Shown: piece by piece, positions 35,170-46,768 of the stretch
Position numbering within the stretch: position 1 is the first letter of the stretch
How the letters are laid out: each line of letters begins with the position of its first letter
Origin: Buddleja alternifolia
Taxonomy: Eukaryota > Streptophyta > Magnoliopsida > Lamiales > Scrophulariaceae
DNA: 64,000 nucleotides
NCBI GenBank assembly: GCA_019426215.1
Contig: CM033402.1
Span: forward strand, 18,977,104-19,041,103
Direction: 5' to 3'
The notes under the pieces: model-generated
What the model saw: only the letters and a program-made list of their open reading frames with translations
Told to the model about the DNA's origin: nothing
Databases searched by the model: none
Position numbers and translations under genes: made by a program

Positions 35170-36596
35170 TTACTGAACTTGTAAATCTGCCTTGAGCGTC
35201 ATTCTATCACTTGTGAGCGATGAAATGATAACAAAGTGACTTTGATATAGCTTGGTGGCATCTTGAAAATCTTTATAATACTCAGTTACTTTGTCAAGTA
35301 ATTCATCATAAGAAAGAGGATGAGATAATTCAGTGTTTACCTTAGATAGCGAGTCATTAGACACTTCTTCATCTCTCACCATAAGATAAATTAACTCTGA
35401 GTCGCTTGTTGGCTCATCATCACTGGTTTCATCTGATGATTCCAAATCCTCTTCAGGTGCGTAGAATGGTTCAGATTCCACTAGCAAGCCTTGTTGACGA
35501 AGGTTGCTCCTGAATTGGTTTCTATCCGCGTAATCTTGCCTTGTGAGCTTAGATATATTCGGATAAGGGCAATTTACCTGGTAGTGCCCCGGTTTCCTGC
35601 AATTGCAACATAAATTAGTTTTCATTTTCTGTTTAGTGGTTAATCGTTTGGAAACTACTGGCACTGAAACATTCTGTGTTGGAGACGGAGGCGCTTGGTA
35701 TTGAACTGGCACTGGAGGCTGAGGAGCAGAATACACTGGCGCTTGATACTGCGGCGCTGGTGCAGGGGGGTTTGAAATGATGTCTGTACACTAGGGTTTC
35801 TCTTTTCGTATCTTAGAAATTTCTTGAATTTCTTAACTAATAATGCCATTTTCTTTTCCTCATTCAATTCTGTCGCTTTCACCTCACTGACTGACTTTCC
35901 TTTGTTCTTAGTAGTAGTTATCAAGGCTTCTGATTCAGTCGCTGATGTAGAAGTACTCAAATGCCATTAACTCTGAAAACACATGTTCCAGAGTTAGAGT
36001 TTCCAACGTTTGTGATTCTTTCATGGCAACCGTCTTAATCAAAGACTTGCTTGGAAGAATTCTGAATATCTTGTTGACCATTTCCTTGTTGGTCAATTCC
36101 TTATCTAGTGACGCTAACTCTGTAATGAGCAAAGTGAACCTTGGGTCCAATTGTCCTAGCGTCTCGTTGGGCTGCATTTTGAAATGCTCAAATCTTTGCA
36201 TGTCTATAGAGAGATTATTCTCCTTCATCTGTGCTGAACCTCCACACACAATAGCCAACTTATCCCATATCTCTTTTGAAGTCTTACAATGCTTGATCTT
36301 GTTGAACAATGCATCATTGTCTCCTAACGCTGACTAGAGAGCGCTTCGTCCAACATTATCTAGATTCGCTCTTTTTTGATCTTCTGGCATCCATTCTAAC
36401 TTAGGTTTCTCAACAAACCATCTGGAGTAGCCTCAGTCGCTCCAGGGGCTCGAGTTATAACTTTTATGATTTGAATGGGGCCATCTGTAATTACATCACA
36501 CATCACATTATCACAAAAACATAAATAAGCAAATGGTCTAAGTTTCCATGAATCATAGTTTGATTCAACCAGCTTAGGCATCTTGTTAAAAGCCAT
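35170..36596 (-). pseudogene. SIRE gag with zinc knuckle, frameshifted
   Basis: The start at 36596 reads MAFNKMPKLVESNYDSWK, a copia gag N-terminus. 35935-36309 is the UBN2 core (EIWDKLAIVCGGSAQMKEN, FEHFKMQPNETL, RILPSKSLIKTVAM). The zinc knuckle CCNCRKPGHYQVNCPY (CX2CX4HX4C intact) is near 35590, followed by an acidic tail (ESSDETSDDEPTSDSE). Frameshifts lie at about 36310-36400, 35940 and 35700. The product would be capsid/nucleocapsid. Confidence 0.9.
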
Positions 36597-36690
36597 GATA
36601 TGAGATTAAAAGAAATAAAGCGACTAAGTTTAGAAAAATGGATCTAAACAAGGAGTTACGCTCGAAAATGCTTAGGTTTCTACTTCAACT

Positions 36691-36702
36691 GCTCTGATAC
36701 CA
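36691..36702 (-). other. Primer-binding site of the second SIRE (tRNA-iMet)
   Basis: TGGTATCAGAGC on minus, two bases from the LTR end. Confidence 0.9.
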
Positions 36703-36704
36703 CT

Positions 36705-38211
36705 TGATGGTCCCAAGTGGCATACGAAAGGGTCTAGAAGGGGGGGGATTGAATAGACCCTGAAGTCTTTTTCGACTTCAAAAATTTCGTATCACGTTTA
36801 AAGATTTGAATGCTTAGAGAGTTGAGCGCTAGGTCAGGCGCTACAATCAAGATAACTTAGACTTAGTGATTTTAGCAATTTACCAAAGTAGGGTAAAGCT
36901 TAGGTCGCTTAATCAGGGTTAGCACAACGAAAATGATTTTAAAGCTTTAGCGTTCGTTTTGGTCAAATAGTCGCTTAACAGTTTTACTTGTCTTTTTTCA
37001 GAATAAATGATAGAATATAAAGTAAGACAATAAAACAGTAAATAACACAAGAATTTGTAAGGTTCACTGGGCGATGTAATCCCAGCTATGTCCTTTTTCT
37101 CTTTAAAAACTTGGAGGAATTCCACTAAATTTATTATCGAATGATCACACAGACACTTCTACAAAATAGAGGAGGGAGTGATCATCTTGACCTTCTTCAT
37201 CACACAGACTTCAGCACCAATGAAGATCTTCACCAACAAGCTTCTCTCCCTCAGAAATACTGCTTGTAGAGTCAACAACTTCTTCACATAGACAGAGAAG
37301 GTTGAGGATTTTGATCACGGGTTTGTTTGATTTTAGGAAGTTCAAACAACTTAGGATATCTCAATAATAGTGTATGGTTCTTCTTTGAAGATGTTTGAGA
37401 TATCTACGACTGTCTGGAATGTATGTAAAAAGCTTGGAAGGATTTTTGGCTATGGAGTTTCTAAGCTTTTTGTGATAAAGTATTTTAGCAAAGTTTTGAC
37501 CGTCTTATGTATGTGCGTATGTTTAGAGTTTGCTGAAGTAAGGTATTTATAGGCATTTTCTTGGGATTTGTCCGTTGGACACATGTAGGTGGCTGCTTCT
37601 CACGAGCGAGTGAGTTATACCTTTTCTCTGATATTCCTGAAATCCTGCTGCACTGATTTGATGTGGCAGGTTTGAACTCTGAAATTCTGCCAGTCTTTGC
37701 CAATAGGTAGCTTGATCGGTATACAATCCATCCTTATCACATTTAATGCTCTTATCAAGCATTTAATGCATTTGAATTTATTTCCCGTTGGAAATAAATG
37801 CCCGTTAAATGATTGCATTTAAGTTCTTAATGACTTTGGAATTTATTTTAGGTAAATTTGATCTTCTTGATCGCTTGAGTGCTTTGAGCGCTTAATTCAT
37901 ACATCCTGAAATAGTCCATAGCGATTGGCAGTCGCTTAAGACAAAATCTTCATCTTCGCTTGACTTCAGACACTGATCTTCAACTTCATCTCTGACAAAC
38001 TCACCTAGAATTATATCAGCGACTTGGCCTCTAATACTTAGTCTAAAATCTACAAAGATAAAATTTACAAGCCTATTCTAGAAATCACAACTCGATAATT
38101 AGTTAAACTCTCAAAACATATTCTAAAAAAATATAAACTTACATAATCTTTAGAGTCTAACATAAAACCTATATTGCCATCATCAAAACATCTAACATGA
38201 AATTCCTAACA
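36705..38211 (-). repeat. 5' LTR of the second SIRE (1507 bp)
   Basis: Full-length copy, close in length to the 1499-bp LTR of the host SIRE at 41083-42581 (inverted relative to it). It contains many AGCGCTT/GTCGCTT words that recur through the SIRE sequences. Confidence 0.95.
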
Positions 38212-41082
38212 AAAGTCTCCCTATCCTCCTCCTAAATTTCCTTCTCCCCCTCCCGCTTTTGTTATTTCTTCGGAAGAAGAAGTACCGCTAGCACGCAAGC
38301 ATACTCCTTGTTCCACTCCAACAGGATCAACAAGCACTCCAGGCAAGCCAGCGCTTGAAGAACTAGCGAGTGTACCTCCCTCTCTTCCTTCTGACGCTGT
38401 TCCCAAATCAATTCCCATTTCTGGAGCTCTTTCGACAGAATTAGCTAGCGATCGGGGTAAGTATTTGTCTTAAACAATGTATTTTGTCCTTTCCTATGTT
38501 CTTATTTTTAACACTAGGATAAATTATTTTCTTTCAGCATTTAGGGAACATACTATCCAGTATACATTGAATTTATTAGAAGGATTCAAAATCCCTATCT
38601 CTGATGATCCTCTTACTTCATTCCTCAATCTTGAAGATGATGAAATAATCCCGGAGGCTGAGGCTTTGGAAAGTGAAGTTCCTATAGATCAAACGACTGA
38701 AACAGTCGAAGAGATTCCGCAGGGTAAGCATTTTAGTCCTTTTATCGTCTATTTCTACTTTTTGGAAATCTTGTTTGTTTTCTCAAACGCTTGCATCTAT
38801 CAGCTCAAAGTACCCTAGTGGCTGATGCACCTCCCCAGTCAAAGGCAGACCTTGATTTGGATGTTGATCTATCAACTGTGGTGGAAATTTCTAGAGCAAT
38901 AGACAAGGTCCTTCCAGACGCTGAAATTTCACCAGCACAGAAAGTGCCAGTGGAAGCTGAGCGATTAATAGAAGTGGCCGAGATTATTCCCACACCAACA
39001 GGTCCTCCTCCTCCAGCGATCAATTTCTTTCCCAGAGGCTATACTAAAGATTTAGAATATTATTATGCCTGGAGAGAGAAGATGCTTAGGCAATTGATTG
39101 ATATAGAGCTCAACTTTCAAACTATACTCCACAATCCAAGGCTCTCAGACGCTCAGAAATCGATTATATTTGAGGAACTTGCCAACAGCAGAGGAACTAC
39201 TATGAAAGACAATATTGCCCGCTTGGAGTATTTGGAAACTCCACAAAACGATCTGGCAAAATTTGAGAATAAACATTTTCAAGAAGTCGGCAAGAGCACG
39301 GAACACAACTATCTTTTCCGATGATGATAAGGAATCCTCATATGGGCGATTGGGAAAAGAATCCAGATGAGGAACAGCTGAACAAGATGGGCTATTCAGA
39401 GTTTCCCAAAGTTGTCCATTCTGAAGCCAATAAGTCTTCCAAGAAGCTACTACGTTTATGGAAAGAAAAGGATGCAATGCTTCAAGAACACCCTAGCCCT
39501 ATCAATTTCTAGATTGAAGATGAAGCTAGAGAGTCCCTTGCCAGAGTTTGGGTAGAAATTTTTGTGGAAGAAAAGCAGTGATTCAAGCAAGTGCTCGCTA
39601 CAAGACTTGATAGAGAACTCGCTGACTCTCTTGGAAAACGCTGGATAATAGATATATCCAGATGGCAGAGGATTTTGTTTTGCATTTTCATACAATCGAT
39701 GAGATGCTCCGGTATCCATTTTTGTTCAATTTTGGAATTGAATACAGGCGTAGAGCATATGCCTTCTTTCTGCTGCAGAGGAGATAATCGCTTGTGGGTC
39801 CAATAGATGCCCTACCTTATTTTCGCTGACGTATGGAAAGTTACATCTGTGATCAACTAAGACAAATAAGTCAAGGAGGCTATGAGTTTAATCTTACTCA
39901 ACGACTCCAAATTGACTTGAATGAAGACGCTTCTACAACCAAGCAGGATGAGCATTCGAGACCAAGCGATACCCAAATTCTTATCACTGATGATTTTGAA
40001 GTATTTCACCATGAAAGACGAGCGATTGTCGAGAACTCACAATCATTGGATATCACTTTTAACCAACACTTCGGTTTTAGTGACTTCCATGGGTACAACT
40101 TACACCCCGTCTTATTTTGTGAGCAGAATATTCAAGTGGCCAAGTTCATTTCGCTAATCAGGCCAGTGGATCAAGAAGCAGCTCAGGCGCTCATACCATT
40201 TATTTTGGACTTCTATAATTCTTATATTTCAGGTGTCGATCTGCCAGAGGATGTGTATTTTGCACTAAATACTGAAGAACGCATAGACGCTATATTCTTT
40301 ATTCCGCAGACGAACATCATAAGTCCACGGCATATCATGGAAGCGATTGGCCCGCTCTGGGTCATTGCTGTTGAGAAACCTTCTCCTCAAGTGGAGATCG
40401 TCGAAATGGAATTGGAACAAACTCCTACTGTGGAAGTCGCTCCCATCAAGACGCTGACTTGAAAACTGTAGTTCCAGACTTGAAAATAAGACGTTCCCAT
40501 CAAGCATTCGAGGTTCCAATTGTTGCTTAAGTTGCAGAAATTGATGCTGCAATTCAATCTCTTGAGCACGCGATTGAAGAGGTACAAGGTGAGCTAAAAT
40601 AAGTTGCTGAGGAAGAACCTCTTATCCGAGATCAAGCTAAAGACAAGGCTCCTGCAGCGATGCCTTCTCAAGACCGATCATCTTCCACGCTTCATCAGAC
40701 TCTGAGAGTGATTCTAAAGCCAAAGATTTCAAGAAAGCGGTCAAGAACTCACTAATTAATATTCAAGGCTCCTGCTCTCGTTTAGCTGAATCCTCTAAAG
40801 AAATAATCCGAACAGTGGAAAGACGGCGAATGACTGACATGAGATATCAAGCGTCTCAGTGCTCCTTCAAAGTTCTTGATGCAATTACTCCATTGATTTC
40901 TGGGTTGTCTGAAGAGTTCAATCGCCACTTAGGCAATAACGCTTCTGCAGATACTGAGCGACATAATACTTCCAACTCAGTTGCTCAAAGTATTGCTGAA
41001 CAAGTTGCTTTACTTGTTGAAGAAGTTAGGCTATTGCGCAGAGATATCGCTGATCTCAAGACGTCCCTTGATGAAGTTAGGC
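38212..41082 (+). pseudogene. SIRE accessory gene, 3' part, with two in-phase introns
   Basis: Continues the gene cut at 29682. Exon to 38456; intron 38457-38538 (GTAAGT...TTTCAG); exon 38539-38723; intron 38724-38803 (GTAAGC...ATCAG); exon from 38804. Both joins keep the reading frame and remove stops. Conserved blocks are TIQYTLNLLEGFKIPI, SFLNLEDDE, ILDFYNSYISGVDLPEDV and PLWVIAVEKP, then a coiled coil (QVALLVEEVRLLRRDI at about 41000). Frame breaks occur near 39325, 39515-39830 and 40463. Its C-terminus and the expected purine tract are missing: the coding text runs straight into the LTR at 41083. No known enzyme domain. Confidence 0.7.
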
Positions 41083-42581
41083 TGTTAGGAATTTCATGTT
41101 AGATGTTTTGATGATGACAAGATAGGATTTTATGTTAGACCCCAAATACAATGTAAGTTTCTGTTTTCATAGATTAATTGTATAAGCGTTTGAAAGTATG
41201 TAATTTTATTTAGGCTTGTAATTTTTATCTTTGTAGAATTTAGACTAAGTATTAGATACCGAAACGCTAATAGAATTCTAGGTGAGTCTATTACAGATGA
41301 AGTTGAAGATCAGCGTCTGAAGTCAAATGAAGATGAAGATTTGTTCTTAGCTTCTGTCAAACGCTAAAGGACTATTTCAGGATTTATGAATCAAGCGCTC
41401 AAAGCACTCCAGTGATCAGTATCAGATTCACCTAAAATAAATCCTCAAGACATGAAGGACTTAAATGCAATCATTCAACGGATATTTATTCCAACGGGAA
41501 ATAAATTCAAACGCATTAAATGCCTGATAAATGCATTAAATGTGATAAGCTATTATGACTTGTGGACAAGCCACCTTTTGACTAGACTGTCAGGTTTTCA
41601 AAGTTCAAACCTGCTCCCGTCCAATCAGAACCAGCAGAATTTCAGGAATGTCAGAGAAAAGGCTGATTCACGCGCAGCGTGAAGAGCATGCGCTCACATG
41701 TGTCCAACGGACAAATCCCAATAATTACCTATAAATACTTCATTCCAGCAAACCCTAAAAATAACGATGAACACGCGAAAACTTTGCTGAAATATTTTTC
41801 TCAAGAAAAGCTTAGAAACTCCATAGTCAAAATCCTTCAACCTTTTTTACATACATTCCAGACAGTCACAAATATCTCAAACATCTTGCAAAGAAGAAAC
41901 CTAAACTCTTACTGAGATATTTCAAGTTGTTTGATCTTTCCAAAAACAAACAAAACCTATGTGACAAAACTCTCAACCTTTCATCTGAGTGAGAAAGTTG
42001 TTAAATCCCCTTACAGACAGTATTTCTGAGTGAGAAAAGCTTGTAGAAGAAGATCTTCATTGGTGCTGAAATCTGTGTGATCAAGGAGCCCGAGATCATT
42101 TTTCACCTCTTTACTATCTTGTAGAAGATTCTGTGTGATTCTTTGATAATCAACTTAGTAAATTTCCCTCCAAGTGAAAAGGGAGAAGTATGACGTAGCT
42201 GGGATTACATCATCCAGTGAACCTTTCAATTTCTTGTGTTATTTACCATTATTATTGTCTTGCTTTATATTCTCTTATTTATTCTGAAAAAGACAAGGTA
42301 AACTGCTAAGCGACTATTTAACCAAAACGAATGCTAAAGCTTTAAATCATTTCCGCTATGCTTACCCTGATATAGCGATCTAAGCTTTACCCTACTTTGG
42401 TAAATTGCAAAAATCACTAAGTCTAAGTTATCTTTTCTGTAGCACCTGACCTAAGTGCTTAGCTTCCTAAGCGTTCAAATCTTTAAAAGTGATACGAATT
42501 TTTGAAGTCGAAAAAGATTTCAGGGTCTATTCAACCCTCCCCCCTCTTCTAGACCCTTTCGTATGCCACTTGAGACCAACA
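41083..42581 (+). repeat. 3' LTR of the host SIRE (1499 bp)
   Basis: Begins TGTTAGGAATTTCATG and ends GAGACCAACA, the reverse complement arrangement of 36705-38211, with clear alignment throughout. Confidence 0.95.
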
Positions 42582-42589
42582 AACACAAA

Positions 42590-43260
42590 GCAATATAAAT
42601 CATTCATATGAGAAATACTTTTATAACTCAAAAATCATAATTCTGTCTATAGATTTAGATACTCATAATGTAAAAACTAACTAAAGAATTCATGAAAGTA
42701 ATAAGTAAAAGATAACAAAAATTCCCTATGACTATGTAGAAAATCTTCTTCTTCCTTCAATCTTCCTCTAGTGCTATGGAAAATTACAAAGGATAAAATC
42801 CTAGTCTAACTCTATCTCTCTCTCTCTCTCGATGTGACAATGGAATTTTGCTGGAGAAGAACTCTAAAAAATGCTGCTCTTTAACCCTACTGCATCACTT
42901 TGTATATATAAGCATGGTGTGAGAAGAGTCCGTGTAAGTGTAGAGTTTGGAAATTTTTCAAACTGTTCTGCCGACATCCACATCCGAACGTTCTCTTCCT
43001 GGCGTTCGTGCGTAATACCTTCTGTACGTTCGAACATTCTGCTTCCTCACGTTCGGAGGTGACTTCCTCGACTTTCTTCTCTAAAATTCCATCTTACTAC
43101 TACTTTCATCATTTTGTCTCAAATGCTATGATTTATACTTGGATACTCAAAATAGACAGATTACACGTATATGTGGCATAAAATCACACTAAATTCAATG
43201 AAAATCACACAACTAATGGACTATAAAACACGTAATTTTCAACTCTATGATTATACCAAA
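42590..43260 (-). repeat. Remnant LTR of an Athila-like family, with palindromes and TATA box
   Basis: On minus the order is four CGAACGTTCG-type motifs (43060-42984), about 75 bp, TATATATA (42910-42903), then a leader ending in GGGAATTTTTGTTATCTTTTACTT. This resembles TTAGGGAGTTTTACTT in the same place of the two Athila-related LTRs. It appears truncated at its 3' end where the SIRE begins. No partner in the window. Confidence 0.5.
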
Positions 43261-44040
43261 TAACGAAAGAGTAAAAAAGAAAAGCATTTACCACTAATTA
43301 ACGTTAAAAAAACTTGTGCTCATAAATAAGTGTATACATGTTATATAATAAAAAGATGATATGAAAGGGTTATCACTTTATCTTAATAAGTAGTACAATA
43401 CTTAAAAAAATAAATGATTTGTTTTATTAAAAACGAAGGACGAATAACATGGATTATCAATAGTTATTTAAAATAAACATTTATATAAGAAATAATAATA
43501 ATAATATTGATCATAAACATTTATGTGAGATTTGTTTAACTTTAATATGGCTTATTCATAATACTACAATCATATTTTACTGTTTATTTCATGTTGAATT
43601 TTACTTTATTTAATAAATTTAGCATTAATCAATTTGGAGTCAGATTATACTGAAATGTAATCGTAAGGACGCAAAGTGCTATACCTTATAATAGATAGGT
43701 GAAAAATGAATTTATGATTTTACATAAATCAATAGTATTTATGTCCATCAATGTCAAGGGGGTGTTTGATGTATTTTAATGTAGTATAGGGGAGTATTTG
43801 AAGGTTTTAGGGGTAGATATAGGGTATTTGATGGTGTGTCTATAATAGAAGGGGGGCAAACATTTGTAGATAAAAACTTCGGAATCATTGCAATTTTGGT
43901 ACACTAAAGGGTCTTGTACGTTTTTTTTTTTTCATACAAATAAGTGTCCAATTGGCAATTTTGGTACACTCCGGCAAGAAATCTGGCAATTTAAGTATAA
44001 ATGTCACCGAAAAATTCGAAATTGGTCCCAAAAAAAGTCG
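43261..44040. other. AT-rich intergenic DNA ending in a ~105-bp dispersed repeat
   Basis: No gene. 43890-43995 matches 59474-59575: CAATTTTGGTACACTAAAGG, a T-run, CATACAAATAAGTGTCCAA, then ACACTCCGG. Both copies have the same orientation and each lies close to a broken end of the Athila-like element. Confidence 0.6.
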
Positions 44041-44060
44041 CGTGAAGCACAGATGACATT

Positions 44061-45300
44061 TTGTTCCAATTTAATGATTTGTCAAATCCCGAGGACCAAG
44101 AGGAAACCACTTTCACTTGTCCCTATGTCACATTTGCTTATAGAAGGATGCCATTTAGATTGTGCAATGCCCCGGCCACCTTTCAACGGTGCATGATGGC
44201 AATTTTCCATAACATGGTTGAGGAATTCCTTGAGATTTTTATGGACGATTTTTCTATTTTTGGAACATCTTTTGATACATGTCTAGATCATTTGACTCGT
44301 GTTCTAAAACGTTGTGAAGAAACCAATCTTGTTTTAAATTTGGAAAAGTGTCATTTTATGGTCCGGGAAGGGATTGTGCTTGGTCACAAAGTCTCTCATA
44401 GAGGGATTGAAGGGGAGTAAGCCAAGATTGAGGTCATTGAGAAGCTTCCCCCTCCCACATCGGTTAAGGCCGTGAGGAGTTTCCTTGGGCATGCCGGTTT
44501 CTATAGGCGGTTTATCTTGAACTTATCTAAAATTGCGAAACCATTGTCTAGAAAGATGCACCGTTTGATTTCGACTCTACTTGTATGCAGGCATTTCTCA
44601 CTTTGAAGGAGCGGTTGATATTCGCCCCATCATGGCACCTCCCGATTGGAGCTTGCCCTTCGCGTTGATGTGTGATGCAAGTGACACCGCTGTTGGTGCG
44701 GTACTTGGCCAACAAAAGGAAAAGGTATTTTGAACCATCTATTATGCTAGTAAGACTCTAAATGATGAACAAATGAATTATGCAACCACCGAAAAAGAGT
44801 TACTAGCTATAGTATTTGAGTTTGACAAATTCCATGCCTATGTCGTTTTGAACAAAGTAATTGTGTACACTGATCACTCCGCACTAATGTACTTGCTTGC
44901 CAAAAAGGATGCTAAACCTAGACTCCTTAGGTGGATTCTACTACTTCAAGAATTTGACCTCGAAATCAAGGATAAGAAAGGAGTAGAGAATGTAGTCGCC
45001 GATCATTTGTCTAGGATAGAGGCCCCTAGTCCCGAACATTTGTGTGATACACCAATTAAAGAAGAGTTTCCCGATGAACACTTATTTGCTATATTTGATG
45101 ACCCAACTCCTTGGTATACAAATTTTGTCAATTATCTTGTCAAGAGAGTTCTTCCTCCGGATTTTACTTTCCATCTAAAGAATAAATTATTATTTAATGT
45201 GAAGCAATATTTGTGGGACGAACCATATCTATTTATGATTTGTGCAGATGGCCTCATTTGAAGATGTGTCCCTAAGGAGGAAATAGCATCGGGTCTAGCT
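44061..45300 (+). pseudogene. Athila RT C-terminal half and RNase H
   Basis: RT starts abruptly at PEDQEETTFTCPY (about 44085) and continues FAYRRMPFRLCNAPATFQ, then the catalytic FMDD box (44238-44249) and LEKCHFMVREGIVLGHKVS. An in-frame TAA follows at 44418-44420. The thumb (AVRSFLGHAGFYRRFI) continues to a frameshift near 44570. RNase H reads [40 protein letters not shown], and [13 protein letters not shown]. The KCHFM...GIVLGHKVS wording is typical of the Athila lineage. Confidence 0.9.
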
Positions 45301-46285
45301 CATTGCCATGACATGTCAGTAGGTGGCCATTTTGGGGGTTCGAAAATAGTGGCTAAGGTGCTTCAATCAGGTTTCTTTTGGCCCACACTCTCTAAAGATA
45401 CATTTTTGTGTGTCTAATCATGTGATAGGCGCCAACGAACGGGTAATATCTCTAAAAGACATGATATGCCCTTGAATAACATGCTTGAGTGTGAATTATT
45501 TGATGTTTGGGGTATTGATTTCATGGGACCCTTCCCCAGTTCTTGTTCCAATAAGTATATTATTGTTGCGGTTGACTACGTCTCTAAATGAGTTGAAGTC
45601 GAGGCTTTGCCCACGAACGATGCTCGGGTGGTTACTCGATTTTTAAGGAAAAGGATTTTCACTTGTTTTGGAACCCCTATAGCAATCGTTAGCGACGGGG
45701 GCACCCATTTTTGCAACAAGCAATTCGAACACTTATTGAACAAGTATGGGGTAAGGCATAAAATTTCAACTCCCTACCACACTCAAACGAGTGGGCAAGT
45801 GCAGGTGTCTAATAGGGAGATTATACGCATTCTTGGAAAAACGGTCAATGCATCTAGGAAGGATTGGTCTCTTAAGCTAGATGACGCCTTATGGGCTTAT
45901 AGGACCGCGTTTAAAACCCTAATTAGGTACAAATCGATTGCTCCAATCGCATGAGCTCGAGGAATGGCTCCACCAAGCTTGTGAGAATGCTAAACTCTAC
46001 AAGGAGCGCACCAAAACGTGGCACGACAAGCACATCATTCCCTGCGAGTTTCATGAAGGAGAGAGAGTTCTACTCTACAACTCTAGACTCTGACTCTTTC
46101 CCGCAAAGCTTAAGTCATGGTGGTCAGGACCATTCTTGATTTCCCATGTCTATCTATCGGGTGTCGTCGAGCTCACAACTAACAAGGGGCAAACGCTCAT
46201 GACCAAAGCTCAACGATTGAAACCGTATATCAGGACTAATGGACCAAGGGACAAAGTGTCCATCCTCCTCCGAAATCCTCCATAA
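45262..46285 (+). pseudogene. Athila integrase
   Basis: After the RNase H linker, the zinc finger is seen in GLAHCHDMSVGGHFGG and a degenerate CxxC. The core reads [15 protein letters not shown] (first Asp), [15 protein letters not shown] (second Asp) and [18 protein letters not shown] (Glu at the end of the helix). Stops interrupt at 45262, 45417 and 45590, and a shift near 45955 leads to the C-terminal domain ([30 protein letters not shown]). The final stop is TAA at 46283-46285. Inactive. Confidence 0.9.
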
Positions 46286-46295
46286 TTCTTCATGT

Positions 46296-46345
46296 CGAGT
46301 CGAACTAACGACTATAAACTACCGCTTCTTGGGAGGCAACCCAAG
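46296..46345 (+). promoter_or_regulatory. Conserved post-stop hairpin block
   Basis: GAGTCGAACTAACGACTATAA then CTTGGGAGGCAACCCAAG (46328-46345: 6-bp stem, 6-nt loop). It begins 42 nt after the pol stop. The same block lies 41 nt after the ORF stop in the non-autonomous element at 21370-21420. Confidence 0.6.
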
Positions 46346-46484
46346 CTCTCTTTCCCTTCCCGTATTTTTGCATTTTTAGTTTAGTTTGCTTTGTTTTCTT
46401 TTGTTTTGTTTGTGTTAGTTTATGTTTAAGCCTTTTTCCTTTCTTATTTTTTGCAGGAAATGGACTTCAATCAATCTGATGGCC

Positions 46485-46768
46485 ACGCCTAGGCGTCGTA
46501 AGGTCCACTCCTAGGCACCGATTTTCCCAATCTTCAACATTCTTCACTGCATCCCGCACCTAGGCACCGACACACCCATGCCTGGGCGCCGCTCAAGTCC
46601 GCGCCCAAGCGTGGTCTCATCCACGCCTAGGCGCCGCAACAACCGTGCCCGAGCGCCACATATTCCACGCCCAGGCATGGGCTGAAGTCAAACGTTTAAA
46701 TTTTCATTGCAAATTACGGTGCCTAGGCGCCGTCATACCCACGCCTAGGTGCCGCTCAGGTATAAATT
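46485..46768 (+). promoter_or_regulatory. Internal promoter: about ten CGCCTAGGCGCC palindromes then TATA box
   Basis: Variants of CACGCCTAGGCGCCG occur roughly every 20-30 bp from 46487 to 46755, followed by GGTATAAATTTC, a TATA box at 46761-46768. A pyrimidine-rich leader and a strong splice donor (CAAG/GTGAGT, 46971/46972) follow. The layout predicts a separate transcript for the env-like gene. Confidence 0.6.

Larger units (their letters stand above)
29683..38211 (-). mobile_element. Second SIRE-type copia, deletion derivative, inserted in the first
   Basis: LTRs are at 29683-30851 (3', shortened by about 340 bp) and 36705-38211 (5'). The flanking 5-mers gaagt (29678-29682) and aaagt (38212-38216) match 4 of 5. 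The primer site is TGGTATCAGAGC (36691-36702 on minus) and the purine tract is at 30852-30869. Inside are gag, a fragment of integrase and most of the accessory gene. Protease, RT and RNase H are missing. Its accessory gene is homologous to that of its host element, so this is same-family nesting. Confidence 0.9.
12343..42581 (+). mobile_element. Host SIRE-type Ty1/copia element, heavily interrupted
   Basis: The 3' LTR is 41083-42581 and the RNase H tail 27396-27859, followed by an accessory gene from 28700. Positions 12343-12366 match the first 23-24 bases of that LTR with one substitution and one inserted base, so they look like the stub of its 5' LTR. Two insertions break it: a copia at 12367-27395, with loss of the LTR body, gag and most of pol, and a second SIRE at 29683-38211. 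The flanks attac and aacac do not form a clear duplication. Confidence 0.65.
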
